Part shown: piece by piece, positions 1 through 8,890 of the stretch | Position numbering within the stretch: the first letter of the stretch is position 1 | Layout: each line of letters starts with the position of its first letter | From: CAVQXR01 sp963717955 | GTDB lineage: Bacteria > Actinomycetota > Thermoleophilia > Gaiellales > Gaiellaceae | NCBI GenBank assembly: GCA_963717955.1 | Contig: CAVQXR010000002.1 | Span: 1-64,000, forward strand | Direction: 5' to 3' | Length of the DNA: 64,000 nt | Made by a program: the position numbers and the translations under genes | The notes under the pieces: model-generated | Seen by the model: the letters and a program-made list of their open reading frames with translations, nothing else | Databases searched by the model: none | Told to the model about the DNA's origin: nothing

Positions 1-40
1 ACCGGGAAATGGCCGCGGATCTCCTCGCCGACGCCGCTCA

Positions 41-86
41 CGGTGTCAGACTCGTCTCCGACACGGTGTCAGACTGGTCTCTGGCA
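41..86. repeat. Two tandem 23-nt dyad units
   Basis: Two adjacent 23-nt units match at 20 of 23 positions and each begins CGGTGTCAGACT. Each unit is a dyad (GTGTC/GACAC outside, AGAC/GTCT inside) and can form a small hairpin. They lie just past the livF stop codon, so they may act as a terminator or mRNA end on the minus strand. No T-run follows. A related palindrome is at 55072-55093. Confidence 0.5.
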
Positions 87-98
87 CCGGACACGTCC

Positions 99-812
99 TC
101 AACGGCCAAGGTAGGCCTTGCGCAGATCCTCGTTCTCGAGCAGATCCTTCGCCTTCCCCTCGAGCACGACGCGACCGGTCGAGAGGACGTAGCCGCGGTC
201 GGCGATCGAGAGCGAGACGTTCGCGTTCTGCTCGACGACGAGCATGGCGACGCCCGCCTCGTGCACCTGCTTGATGATCTCGAAGCTGCGCTCGACGAGC
301 AGCGGCGCGAGCCCCATCGACGGCTCGTCCATCAGCAAGAGCTTGGGCTTCGACATCAGCGCCCGGCCCATCGCGACCATCTGCTGCTCGCCACCCGAGA
401 GCGTCCCGGCGAGCTGCTTCCGCCGCTCGTGCAGGAGCGGGAAGAGCGTGTAGACGCGCTCGAACTCCTCCTTCAGATCGGCCTTCGGCCGCAGGTACGC
501 CCCCATCTCCAGGTTCTCGAGGATCGTCATCGGCGCGAACAGGCGCCGGTTCTCGGGCACGATCGCGAGACCGCGGGCGATCCGGTGCGCGGTCGGCCGG
601 TTGGTGATCTCCTCGCCCGCGAAGCGCACCGACCCGTTGCGGGGCGAGACGATGCCGAGGATCGTCTTCAGCGTCGTCGACTTGCCGGAGGCGTTTCCCC
701 CAAGCAGGCAGACGAGCTCGCCCTGCCCGACCTCGAGGTTCATTCCCTGGAGGATGTGGATCTGGCCGTAGTAGGTGTCGACGGCCTCGAGCTGGAGCAG
801 CGGTGGTGTCAC
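99..812 (-). CDS. livF: Branched-chain amino acid ABC transporter, ATP-binding protein LivF
   Basis: This is one of the two cytoplasmic ATPases that drive the Liv importer. At 237 residues it has the usual LivF length. Walker A (GGNASGKST, residues 38-46), the ABC signature LSGGEQQ (138-144), Walker B LLLMDEP (158-164) and the late VVEQN switch region are all visible. The start is a GTG whose GTGA overlaps the TGA of livG, so translation is probably coupled. It is the last gene of the livJHMGF operon. The Walker A has N-A where most ABC ATPases have G-A, a change also seen in other LivF proteins. Confidence 0.95.
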   Translation of the reverse strand: MTPPLLQLEAVDTYYGQIHILQGMNLEVGQGELVCLLGGNASGKSTTLKTILGIVSPRNGSVRFAGEEITNRPTAHRIARGLAIVPENRRLFAPMTILENLEMGAYLRPKADLKEEFERVYTLFPLLHERRKQLAGTLSGGEQQMVAMGRALMSKPKLLLMDEPSMGLAPLLVERSFEIIKQVHEAGVAMLVVEQNANVSLSIADRGYVLSTGRVVLEGKAKDLLENEDLRKAYLGR

Positions 813-1598
813 TTCGTCGTCGCCGCCTTGGTGCCGAGGTACGCCTCGACGACGCGCGGGTCGGTCGCGCAGGCGTCAAAAGTCCCCTCGGCGATCTTGA
901 CGCCGTGGTCGAGCGCGATCACGCGGTCGGAGATGCCCTCGACGACGTGCATGTCGTGCTCGATCACGAGGATGGTGTAGCCGCCGTCGTCGCGCAGCTT
1001 GCCGATCAGCTCCGTGATCTCGTGCGTCTCGGCCGGGTTCATGCCTGCGGCGGGCTCGTCGAGCAAGAGCATGCGGGCCCCAGTTGCGGTCGCACGCGCG
1101 ATCTCGAGCCGCCGCCGGTTCGCGTAGGAAAGGGAGTACGCCGGCTGGTTCCAGCGGTAGCCCATCAGCCGCTGCCCGAAGAACGAGAGCTTCTCCTCCG
1201 CAAAGCTCCGCGATCTCGCGCTCCTCCCGGCGCATGCCGGGGGTGCGCAGGATCGAGCGGACGACACCGGCGCGCGTGGAACCGTACGCGGCCGCCATCA
1301 CGTTCTCCTTGACCGTCATGTTCAGGAAGAGCCGCAGCGTCTGGAACGTGCGCGCGACGCCGAGGCGCGTGATCTGGTGCGGCGGCAGCCCGACGAGCGA
1401 GCGCCCGTCGAGCAGGATCTCGCCCTGGTCCGGCTCGTAGACGCCGGTGATCAGGTTGAAGAGCGTCGTCTTGCCCGCTCCGTTCGGCCCGATCACGCTC
1501 ACGATCTCGCCCTCGTTGACGTGCAGGTCGAGCCTGTTGATCACCTGCAGGCCGCCGAAGGTCTTCGAGATCCCCTCCAGCTCGAGCAGCCGGCTCAT
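809..1598 (-). CDS. livG: Branched-chain amino acid ABC transporter, ATP-binding protein LivG (one frameshift)
   Basis: This is the second ATPase of the Liv importer. It starts at an ATG that overlaps the livM stop as ATGA. The first part reads MSRLLELEGISKTFGG and contains Walker A GPNGAGKTT. Near position 1200 the frame changes and the protein continues with the LivG-type C-terminus, including LLLDEPAAGMNP and VIEHDM. The two frames join into a normal ~260-residue protein with no missing domain, so I read the shift as a sequencing or assembly error rather than decay. It sits in tight overlap with livM and livF. Confidence 0.9.
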
Positions 1599-3052
1599 AC
1601 GATCTCCACTCTCGTCGTGCCCAGCAGCCCCTGCGGGCGCCAGGCCATCAGCACGACGAGCAGCGCGCCGAGGAGCAGGATTCGCGTCACGCTCGGCTCG
1701 GCGACGAGGCGGTTCTCCCAGACGAAGGCCGCGAGGTAGAGCGTCGGCGGGATCAGCACGGTGCGCCAGACGCCGCGCAGCTCCGTCAGCGCGAGCACGG
1801 CCACGATCAAGAGGACGAAGCCGGCGTTGCCGAGCCGCGTCGAGTTCACGGGGTGGATCACCCACCCGTCGAGCAGGCCGGCGCCCCAACCGCCCTCGAT
1901 CGAGCCGGAGACCCACGCAGGCCGCAGCCACTCCGCGAGCTGGTAGACGACGACGCCGAACACGACCGTCGCGGCGACGATCAGCCCGAGCTTCCTCCAG
2001 GGCCGCACCAGCATCACGAGGCCGAGCCCGATCCCGGCGTAGAAGAGCAAACGCGCGTTGGCCGGGTCGCGGAGGAGCTCGAGCGAGACGTTGATCACGA
2101 TCGCGCCGATGACGACGCCGGGGATGCTGCCCGCCCCGCCGAGGATCACCATCGCGTAGACGGTGATCAGCAGCGGTAGGTCGAAGTTCTGCGGGAAGAC
2201 TCCGAGCTGGACGGAGGCGAAGATCGTTCCGGTCAGGCCCGCGGTCGTGGCGCCGAACATGAACGCGAGCAGCTTCAGACGGTGCGTCGGCATGCTCATC
2301 AGCTCGGCCGCAAGGGTGTCCTCTCGCAGTGCCCGCCAGGCGCGGCCGGTGCGCGAGTGGTTGACGAGCTGGAGCGCGATCACGACGAGCGCGAAGACGC
2401 CGAGCGAGAGCCAGAGATAGCTGCGCGTGGAACCGAACTCGTAGCCGAGGATGCTGATCGGGTCGATGTCGGTGATCCCGTTCGGGCCGCCGGAGATGTC
2501 GGTCGGCCCGTCGTTCCACGGCAGCGTGATCCGGTCGGCGTTCGTCGCGAGGACGACGTAGATCTGCGCGAAGAAGAGGGTGACGATCGCGAGGTAGTCG
2601 CCGACCAGCCGGCGCGACGGCAGCCCGAGCAGGAGCCCGAGCAGTGCCGAGGAGACGATCACGATCGCGACCGCGAGCACGGCCGGCAGATGCAGGTCGA
2701 ACTGGTCGACGAGAGGATCGCGTAGAGGTAGGCGCCGAAGCCGTAGAAGGCGACGAAGCCGAGGTCGAGCAAGCCGGCCCAGCCGACGACGACGTTGAGA
2801 CCGAGCGCGAGCAGGGCGAAGAGGACCGTGTTGACGGCGACGCGGATGACGTAGTCGGAGTCGGAGAGGAAGGGGACGAGGGCGCTCGCCCCGACTGCAA
2901 GAGCGAGCCACGCCCCAGAACGGGACCCGTTCCGCCTGCTCGAACAGCGGCGCCAGCCGGCCTCCACGGACGCCGGCTCGCTCGCCGTGCCTCGCCACCC
3001 ACTCGTCGACGCCGACGCGCGGGCCCTCCGGGGTTCCCTGGAGTTCGCTCAT
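1595..3052 (-). CDS. livM: Branched-chain amino acid ABC transporter, permease LivM (frameshifted)
   Basis: This is one of the two membrane permease subunits of the Liv importer. The gene starts MSELQGTPEGP at 3052, overlapping the livH stop as ATGA. Frames change near 2915 and near 2710. The pieces contain the LivM hallmarks NVVVGWAGLLDLGFVAFYGFGAY, shown here as two adjoining motifs (NVVVGWAGL, DLGFVAFYG), then SRTGRAWRALREDTLAA and the long hydrophobic tail. About nine membrane segments can be counted. An extra stretch of about 90 residues before the terminal MAWRPQGLLG is longer than in enteric LivM. Confidence 0.88.
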   Translation of the reverse strand: MSELQGTPEGPRVGVDEWVARHGERAGVRGGRLAPLFEQAERVPFWGVARSCSRGERPRPLPLRLRLRHPRRRQHGPLRPARARSQRRRRLGRLARPRLRRLLRLRRLPLRDPLVDQFDLHLPAVLAVAIVIVSSALLGLLLGLPSRRLVGDYLAIVTLFFAQIYVVLATNADRITLPWNDGPTDISGGPNGITDIDPISILGYEFGSTRSYLWLSLGVFALVVIALQLVNHSRTGRAWRALREDTLAAELMSMPTHRLKLLAFMFGATTAGLTGTIFASVQLGVFPQNFDLPLLITVYAMVILGGAGSIPGVVIGAIVINVSLELLRDPANARLLFYAGIGLGLVMLVRPWRKLGLIVAATVVFGVVVYQLAEWLRPAWVSGSIEGGWGAGLLDGWVIHPVNSTRLGNAGFVLLIVAVLALTELRGVWRTVLIPPTLYLAAFVWENRLVAEPSVTRILLLGALLVVLMAWRPQGLLGTTRVEIV

Positions 3053-3972
3053 ACCTTCTGGATGTCCGCCTTTCCAAGCAGGCCGCTCGGCCGCACGAGC
3101 AGGAGCACGATCAGGATCGAGAAGACGAAGACGTCCTGGAACGTCGAGGAGACGTAGCCGGTGATGAACGCCTCGGAGAGCCCGATCAGGAGGCCGCCGA
3201 GCATCGCGCCCGGGATCGAGCCGATCCCGCCGACGACCGCCGCGGTGAAGCCCTTCAGGCCCGCGATGAAGCCCATCAGGTGGTAGACCTTGTAGAAGAC
3301 GAGCCCGACCATCACGCCGGCCGCGCCCGCGAGCGCCGAGCCGATGAAGAAGGTCGCGACGATGACGCGATCGACGTCGATGCCCTGCATCGCGGCGGCT
3401 TCCCGGTCGAAGGCGGTCGCGCGCATCGCCTTGCCGAGCCTCGTGCGCGAGACGAGCAGCGTCAACGCGAGCATCAGCGCGACCGCAGTCACGATCACGG
3501 TGATGCGCACGATCGAGATGTTGAGCGGGCCCCAGTGGATCCCCTTCGCGAGGTCGATGTACTCGTACGTCTCGTAGCTGCGGAAGTCGGCGCTGAAGAT
3601 CAGGAGCGCGCTCGACTGGAGGAAGAAGGAGACGCCGAGCGCCGAGATCAGCGGCGCAATCCGGGGCGCGTTGCGCAGGGGCCGATAGGCAAAACGCTCG
3701 ATCGCCACCCCGAGCAGACCCGAGCCAATCATCGCGACTGCGAGCATCAGCCCGATCAGCACGACGACGTTGATCGAGACCTCGAGCGCGCCGCCGAAGC
3801 CGCTCAGGACGAAGAAGCCCGCGAACGCGCCCATCATGTAGACCTCGCCGTGGGCGAAGTTGAGCAGCTTCAAGATCCCGTAGACCATCGTGTAGCCGAG
3901 CGCGATCAGGGCGTAAACGCTCCCGAGCGTCACCCCGTTCACGAGCTGCTGGACGAAGAAATCCCAATCCAC
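3049..3972 (-). CDS. livH: Branched-chain amino acid ABC transporter, permease LivH
   Basis: This is an intact 307-residue inner-membrane permease and partner of LivM. It has the typical opening QQLVNGVTLGSVYALIALG, the LNFAHGEVYMMGAF motif, the cytoplasmic coupling region RTRLGKAMRATAFDREAAAM, the AVVGGIGSIPGAMLGG loop and the end LLVRPSGLLGK. About eight transmembrane helices are evident. Its stop overlaps the livM start. A strong intrinsic terminator lies between this gene and the upstream livJ, so permease expression is probably lower than that of the binding protein. Confidence 0.95.
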   Translation of the reverse strand: MDWDFFVQQLVNGVTLGSVYALIALGYTMVYGILKLLNFAHGEVYMMGAFAGFFVLSGFGGALEVSINVVVLIGLMLAVAMIGSGLLGVAIERFAYRPLRNAPRIAPLISALGVSFFLQSSALLIFSADFRSYETYEYIDLAKGIHWGPLNISIVRITVIVTAVALMLALTLLVSRTRLGKAMRATAFDREAAAMQGIDVDRVIVATFFIGSALAGAAGVMVGLVFYKVYHLMGFIAGLKGFTAAVVGGIGSIPGAMLGGLLIGLSEAFITGYVSSTFQDVFVFSILIVLLLVRPSGLLGKADIQKV

Positions 3973-3990
3973 CGCCGAGACCTTCTCACG

Positions 3991-4033
3991 AAAAAAGCCG
4001 TACGGCCCGCCCGGAATGGGCGAGCCGCACGGC
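3991..4033 (-). terminator. Intrinsic terminator between livJ and livH
   Basis: A 16-bp stem (arms 3997-4012 and 4018-4033) with a 5-nt loop is followed, on the minus strand, by six T residues (3991-3996). Both imperfect positions become G-U pairs only in the minus-strand transcript, so the structure is built for that strand. It follows the livJ stop codon by 17 nt and precedes livH. Confidence 0.85.
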
Positions 4034-4050
4034 CGTGATGCTTCTGTTGC

Positions 4051-5199
4051 CTATCCGACCAGCGTCTTCTTGCCGCCGGCCCCTAGCTTGAAGATGTAGA
4101 ACTTCGAGCCCTTCACGTCACCCCGGGCGGTGAACTGGAGGTTGCCGCCCAGTATCGTCTTCGGGAGCAGCGTCGTGCGGAGGGCACGGAGCACCTCCGT
4201 CCGCGTGGCGTCGCCGTCCGCGCAGGCCTTTTGGATCGCGACGATCGCCGCGTTCGTGGCCACGTAGGTCGGCGGGCCGAAGTTCGAGCTGAACTTCTTG
4301 CCGTAGCCCTTGATGAAGGCTGCGTTCCCCTTGATCCCGCGGATGTCCGGCGCGAACGCCGAGACGTACGACCCCTGGATCTTGAAGTCGCCGGAGTCGA
4401 GGCCGTCCGAGCCGAAGACGACGGCGCTCTTGCCCTGCTCCTTCATCTGCTGGCCGAAGATCTGCCCGTTCGCGGCGATCTGGCACGGCAGGTAGACGAC
4501 GTCGACGTCGTCTCCGATCTTGGAGACGAGCGACGAGAAGTCGGTCACCTTCTGGTTGACCGAGTTCCGCGTCACCTTGACGCCGCCGGCCCGCAGATTC
4601 GCCTGCACGCCGTTCGCCAGCGGACGCGAGTACGCCGTCTGGTCGTCGACGATGAAGACCTCTTTCGCCTTCAGGATCTGGCGGATGAACTTCGCGCTCG
4701 TCGGCGCCTGGACGCTGTCGTTCGGGACGACCCGGAAGAAATTCGGGATCGAGCCGTTCGTCAGCGACGTGCGGGTCGCCGAACCTGAGATGAACGGCAG
4801 CCGCTCCGCCTTCTTGTAGATCGGCGCGACCGCGAGTATCTCCTGGCTGCCGGCCGGGCCGACGACCGCGAGGACGCTCGGGTCGGCATGGAGCTTCGTC
4901 CCGGTCGTCGACGCCTGGGCCGGATCGAGCTGGGTGTCTTGCTGGACGAGCGTGATCTCGCCCTTGCCGAGCTGCTTGATCGCGTACTGCGCGAAGCCGA
5001 GCTGCTCTTTGCCGATGAACGCGGCGTCGCCCGTGATCGGGCCCAGGAAGCCGATCTTCGCATCAGCGCACGCTACGCTCGTGCTCTTCGCGGCCGTCGG
5101 TGCGACGTCGGCGCGGGCGAGCGCCGAGGCGACGACCGCAAGCGACGCGACTGTGAGCACCGCAACGGCGGCTGCTCCCTTCCTGATCCTTCCGTGCAT
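4051..5199 (-). CDS. livJ: Branched-chain amino acid ABC transporter substrate-binding protein
   Basis: This is the extracytoplasmic ligand-binding protein of the Liv importer (Peripla_BP_6 type). I choose the ATG at 5199 because it has a good upstream ribosome site (GGAGGGCAAGG). That gives 382 residues. The first ~30 residues form a Sec signal peptide with a charged start (MHGRIRKG) and a hydrophobic core ending near ALARADVA. The mature part has the typical IGFLGPITGDAAFIG opening and the VVGPAGSQEILAVAPIYKK binding-pocket region. It is the first gene of the operon. Leucine, isoleucine or valine are likely ligands, but related proteins bind amides or other small acids. Confidence 0.92.
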   Translation of the reverse strand: MHGRIRKGAAAVAVLTVASLAVVASALARADVAPTAAKSTSVACADAKIGFLGPITGDAAFIGKEQLGFAQYAIKQLGKGEITLVQQDTQLDPAQASTTGTKLHADPSVLAVVGPAGSQEILAVAPIYKKAERLPFISGSATRTSLTNGSIPNFFRVVPNDSVQAPTSAKFIRQILKAKEVFIVDDQTAYSRPLANGVQANLRAGGVKVTRNSVNQKVTDFSSLVSKIGDDVDVVYLPCQIAANGQIFGQQMKEQGKSAVVFGSDGLDSGDFKIQGSYVSAFAPDIRGIKGNAAFIKGYGKKFSSNFGPPTYVATNAAIVAIQKACADGDATRTEVLRALRTTLLPKTILGGNLQFTARGDVKGSKFYIFKLGAGGKKTLVG

Positions 5200-5226
5200 T
5201 CCTTGCCCTCCTGTTGTTGGCACGTT

Positions 5227-5970
5227 CTAAGACGATGGAATCAGCTGCGAGTTGTCCTCGTAGACGCGTGACGCGGGATCGCCGGACGGATGGAAGACCC
5301 CCAGGATCCGCATCACTCCCGGCCCGGTGTTCTCGATGCAGTGCACCTGCTCCGGAGGCAGGTGGAAGCACGAGCCGGGCCGGAGCGGAATCGACGCGCC
5401 CTCGACGTGGGCGTATCCCTCGCCGTCGACGATGTAGCCGAGCTCGTCGTAGCTGTGGCTGTGGTCAGGCGCCCGGCAGGGCTGGACGATCCCCATGAAC
5501 TGGGTCGCGTCCATGCACCCGGCCTGCTCGGCGACGAGGTAGCGAAACGTTCGCTTGTCGTCGGCGCGCAGCTCGGGGCGGTCGGCGAAGCGGACGACGA
5601 CCTCGCGCGAGGGCCGGGAGGCCTGCTCGACCGGAACCGTCGTCGAGACGACGAGCAGGTCGTCCGGGCCGGGATTGTCGATCACGTACGACTCTCCGGC
5701 CCGCACGTACGCGCCGCTGTCCGCCGCGAAGTCGTGTGGCTCGCCGTCGAGCTCGAGCGTGCCCGAGCCGGAGACCGCGTAGAGCAGCTCGTCGCGCGCG
5801 TACTCGAACCGCGGCAGCGACCGGCCCGGCCCGAAGCGCGTGACGCGCTGCTCGAGCAGCCGCGAGCCGGTATGCCTGCCGAGAACGCGCTTCTCGAGGG
5901 CGGTGTCTCCCTCGACACGAGTCCCCTCGACGTTCTGCTCGTCGAGCACGAAGCGCCGCATGACCCCCAT
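5227..5970 (-). CDS. Two-domain cupin protein
   Basis: The 247-residue protein has two beta-barrel cupin domains. The first spans about residues 40-125 with FEYARDELLYAVSGSGTLELDG. The second spans about 150-235 with HSHSYDELGYIVDGEGYAHV, and carries a clear metal-site pattern (HSHSYDE and a later H in PPEQVHCIENTG). The first domain lacks the paired histidines, so only the second is likely to bind metal. It could be a sugar- or aromatic-modifying enzyme, but the sequence does not decide that. It ends 27 nt before the livJ start on the same strand, so it may lie upstream in the same transcript. The second ATG at 5961 is an alternative start. Confidence 0.75.
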   Translation of the reverse strand: MGVMRRFVLDEQNVEGTRVEGDTALEKRVLGRHTGSRLLEQRVTRFGPGRSLPRFEYARDELLYAVSGSGTLELDGEPHDFAADSGAYVRAGESYVIDNPGPDDLLVVSTTVPVEQASRPSREVVVRFADRPELRADDKRTFRYLVAEQAGCMDATQFMGIVQPCRAPDHSHSYDELGYIVDGEGYAHVEGASIPLRPGSCFHLPPEQVHCIENTGPGVMRILGVFHPSGDPASRVYEDNSQLIPSS

Positions 5971-6085
5971 CCTCGTCTTCTCGCCCGTGTCATGTCAAGG
6001 CGCGAACGGGTGTCGGAGACGCCGCGAGCGCGGGCGTGCTCCGGAGACAGGGTCCGCCCGGGAGGACGGTACAGAGCCGCCGCCG

Positions 6086-6802
6086 CTAGAGCTCGAAGTG
6101 CTCGAAGTCCTTGCCGATCACGTGCACGGCGACGTTGCGGACCGGGACCGGCCCGAGGTCGGCGGCGAACGAGCCCCGATGCGCGTGGCCGTGCAGGACG
6201 AGGTCGGGCCGGTGCGCGCCGATCGGCGCGGCGAGCCGCGACGAGCCGAGGAAGGCCCAGATCGTCTCGGGCTCGCCGACGAGCGTCTCCGGGACCGGCG
6301 CGTAGTGGAGGAGGACGACGCGGCGGTGACAGCCCGAGATCGCCTCGAGCCCCGCCTCGAGCGCGTCGACCTCACGCGTCGTCTCGGCGTAGACCTCGCG
6401 CAGAAGCGGCTCGCCGAAGTCGGCCAGCTCGGCGCCGGGGAAGCCGCCGACGAAGCCCTTTCCTCCGACGATGCCGAGCTCCAGCTCGCCGACCTCGAGG
6501 ACGGCGTACTTCCGATCGAGGACGCGGATGCCGGCGTTCTCGAGCACGCCGACCACCTCGTCGCAGCTGTTCGCGTGGTAGTCGTGGTTTCCGAGCACCG
6601 CGTAGACGGGGATCGTGAGCGGCCGGCACGCGTCCGCGAGCACAGCCGCCTGCTCCGGCTCGCCGTGGGTTGTCAGGTCGCCGGCGAGCAGGACGACGTC
6701 CGCCTGGCCGTCGAGCGCCGCGAACGCATGCGTGATCCGCTCGCGCAGGGGCTCCGCGCAGTGCAGGTCGCCTGCTGCGGCAACACGGATCGACTCGGCC
6801 AT
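6086..6802 (-). CDS. Metallophosphoesterase
   Basis: The 238-residue protein carries the full calcineurin-like signature: GDLH near residue 11, GDLTTHG near 41, GNHDYH near 71, H in LLHYAPV, and GHAHRG near the end. These bind two metal ions and hydrolyse phosphoesters; the substrate cannot be read from the sequence. There is no signal peptide, so it is cytoplasmic. It starts 63 nt from a divergently oriented nucleotidyltransferase-like gene. Confidence 0.88.
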   Translation of the reverse strand: MAESIRVAAAGDLHCAEPLRERITHAFAALDGQADVVLLAGDLTTHGEPEQAAVLADACRPLTIPVYAVLGNHDYHANSCDEVVGVLENAGIRVLDRKYAVLEVGELELGIVGGKGFVGGFPGAELADFGEPLLREVYAETTREVDALEAGLEAISGCHRRVVLLHYAPVPETLVGEPETIWAFLGSSRLAAPIGAHRPDLVLHGHAHRGSFAADLGPVPVRNVAVHVIGKDFEHFEL

Positions 6803-6865
6803 CGTCCGCCATCTTCACCAACCGTGGCTTTCACAAACGGGGACGACGGGTATGAGGCCGAGACC

Positions 6866-7435
6866 GTGGCCTACACGCCTGCAGAAGACTTCCCCGAGCT
6901 GATCGAGTCGATGAAGCGCGCCGCCGCTGCGCTGCGTGACGCGGAGGTTCCGCACATGCTCGGCGGCGGCCTTGCCGCCTGGGCCCGTGGCGGCCCGCCG
7001 ACCGAGCACGACGTCGACTTCTTCGTGCGCGAGGAGGACGCGGAGCGCGCGCTCGAGGCGCTGGTCGAGGCGGGGATGAAGCCGGAGCGCCCACCCGAGG
7101 GCTGGCTGCTGAAGGCGTGGGACGGCGAGATGCTGGTCGACCTGATCTACCAGCCGGCTGGAGGCGCGGTCGACGACGGCTTCTTCGCGCGAGCGGAGGA
7201 GCTCGAGGTGGCGGCGCAGACGTTGCTCGTCGCCTCGCTGGGCGACGTGCTGACGACGAAGCTGCTGGCGATCAACGAGCAGGACCCCGACCTGTCGGCC
7301 GTGCTCGAGATAGCGCGCTCGTTGCGGGAGCAGATCGACTGGGAGCTCGTCCGTGGACGCACGGCCGGGTCACCCTTCGCCCTCGCCTTCTTCACGCTCG
7401 TCGAAGAGCTCGGCGTCGTCGAGCCCGCCGCCTAG
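6866..7435 (+). CDS. Nucleotidyltransferase-like protein
   Basis: The 189-residue protein has the pattern LGGGLAAWARGGPPTEHDVDFFV, which I split as LGGGLAAW and TEHDVDFF: the GG and the two aspartates of an MNT/AbiEii-type nucleotidyltransferase fold. Further on it has LLVASLGDVLTTKLLAI, typical of these proteins. The GTG at 6866 follows GAGG at a suitable distance; an earlier GTG at 6824 is possible. Its stop codon overlaps the stop of the convergent aminopeptidase gene in a shared CTAG. Its partner and substrate are unknown; members of this family include toxin-like enzymes. Confidence 0.65.
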   Translation: MAYTPAEDFPELIESMKRAAAALRDAEVPHMLGGGLAAWARGGPPTEHDVDFFVREEDAERALEALVEAGMKPERPPEGWLLKAWDGEMLVDLIYQPAGGAVDDGFFARAEELEVAAQTLLVASLGDVLTTKLLAINEQDPDLSAVLEIARSLREQIDWELVRGRTAGSPFALAFFTLVEELGVVEPAA

Positions 7436-8247
7436 GTCTCGAAGAAGAACATCCTCCAGGCGTCCCACCACGTGTCCGCTTCGACGCGGATCGTGCGCCC
7501 GTCGAGCCGCTCGACGCCGGGATGGAAGCGAAGCTTGTCGGCGGCGGCCGTGTGCTTGAACTCGACCTTGACCTCGCACGGGCTGCCCGGGTCGTAGGGC
7601 GGCACTGCGCTCAGGTCGCCGAGCGCCTTGCGCGCGCCCTCCTCGATCATCTGCCTGGCGCGCACGGGCGGAATCTGGCGCGCCGAGCGGGCGCCGAGCC
7701 CCTGCTTCACCGCCACCGTCGTCAGCCCGTCGCCGAGCAGCGCCTTCCCTTCGTCACACGAGGCCTGGTCGCCGGTGACGAGGAGCACGGGGCAGCCCCA
7801 CGTGCCGCAGAGCGCGGCGTTGATCCCGGTCTCGCCGACCTCCGTGCCGTTGAACCAGAGCCGCTGGTAGTCGCGCCCGGAGACGGTGTGGTTCATCGTG
7901 CCGAGCGGCGTCCCCGCCATCGCGTGCATGCCGACGAAGAGCGCTGCGTCGCAACCCTGCTCGAGGAACTCCGTGTAGCCGGTCCACTCTTCCTGCACGA
8001 CCCACTCGCACGCGGGATCGAGCAGGTCGGGGACGAGCGAGTTGAACGTCCAGCCGCCGCCGGCACCGTGGCAGTCCATCACGAGGATCTCGGTCGCTCC
8101 GGCGGCCTTCGCGCCGCGCACGGCCGCGTTGATCTCCTCGGTGTAGAGCTTGCGCCCTTCCTCGTACATCGGGTCGCCGCCGCTCGTCTGCTCGGGCTTG
8201 ACGATCCCGGAGACGCCCTCCATGTCGCTGATCACGTGGACGCGCAC
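7432..8247 (-). CDS. M55 family D-aminopeptidase (DppA-like)
   Basis: The 271-residue cytoplasmic zinc peptidase matches the M55 family along its length. Ligand residues known from Bacillus DppA can be placed: D8 and E10 in ISDMEG, H60 in MDCHGAGGG, H108 in VGMHAMAG, and the glutamate in FNGTEVGE. These enzymes release N-terminal D-amino acids from peptides and often serve peptide scavenging. The next gene on this strand is a LysE-type exporter, 9 nt beyond the aminopeptidase start, so amino acid turnover and export may be linked. Confidence 0.88.
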   Translation of the reverse strand: MRVHVISDMEGVSGIVKPEQTSGGDPMYEEGRKLYTEEINAAVRGAKAAGATEILVMDCHGAGGGWTFNSLVPDLLDPACEWVVQEEWTGYTEFLEQGCDAALFVGMHAMAGTPLGTMNHTVSGRDYQRLWFNGTEVGETGINAALCGTWGCPVLLVTGDQASCDEGKALLGDGLTTVAVKQGLGARSARQIPPVRARQMIEEGARKALGDLSAVPPYDPGSPCEVKVEFKHTAAADKLRFHPGVERLDGRTIRVEADTWWDAWRMFFFET

Positions 8248-8256
8248 GGCGTGAGG

Positions 8257-8868
8257 CTAACGTGCGTCGGCGGCCAGGCGAAGCCCGAACGCGGTGAGCA
8301 CGACGCCCGTGACCGCATCGAACGCCCGCCGGATCCGCTCCCGCTGGAGCAGCCCGCCGAGACGTGCGACCACGACGCTGTAGGCCGACAGCCAGAGAAA
8401 CGTCAGGACCGAGAACGCGAGGCCGAACGCGAGCAGGATCGCGAAGGACTCGCCGAACTGCGGCAGCAGGCTCGTGAAGAAGACGACCATCTTCGGGTTC
8501 GCGAGGTTGCTGACGAGGCCTTCGCGCAGCGCGACCCGCGGCGTCGTGCCTCGGCCTGGCGCTACGTGAGCAGGTGTCGCGCGTCCCCGGAGGGCGTTCG
8601 CCAGCACCTGGAGCCCGAGGTACACGAGATAGGCGGCGCCCACGAGCCGGAGCGCGGCGAAGGCAGGCTGTGACGCCCGCAGCAGCGCGACGAGGCCGGC
8701 TGCGGCGGCGCAGGTCCACACCGCCTGGCTGAGCGAGACGCCGAGCGCGGTCGCTACGCCGCTCCGGCGGCCGCCGAGCAGCGCGTTGCGGATCGTCAGC
8801 GCGGTGTCCTGTCCGGGCGTGCAGATCACGACGGCCGCAACGCCGAGGAAGGCTGCCACCTCGGTCAC
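8257..8868 (-). CDS. LysE/RhtB family amino acid exporter
   Basis: This is an integral membrane protein of about 203 residues with six hydrophobic segments. It carries the family motif CTPGQDTALTIRNALLGGRRSG near the start (seen as TPGQD and GGRRSG) and the LVSNLANPKMVVFF motif in the middle. These proteins export amino acids or related small molecules. The start is uncertain: GTG at 8868 keeps the gene clear of the divergent SDR, while an in-frame GTG at 8898 would overlap it. Neither has a good ribosome site. Confidence 0.85.
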   Translation of the reverse strand: MTEVAAFLGVAAVVICTPGQDTALTIRNALLGGRRSGVATALGVSLSQAVWTCAAAAGLVALLRASQPAFAALRLVGAAYLVYLGLQVLANALRGRATPAHVAPGRGTTPRVALREGLVSNLANPKMVVFFTSLLPQFGESFAILLAFGLAFSVLTFLWLSAYSVVVARLGGLLQRERIRRAFDAVTGVVLTAFGLRLAADAR

Positions 8869-8890
8869 TCGAGGAGCATACGCTTGGCCG

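Noticed and set aside
46..879. Long arginine-rich frames opposite or beside livF, and many like it across the window
   Set aside because: They are shadow frames of GC-rich coding DNA, with low-complexity composition and no domains.
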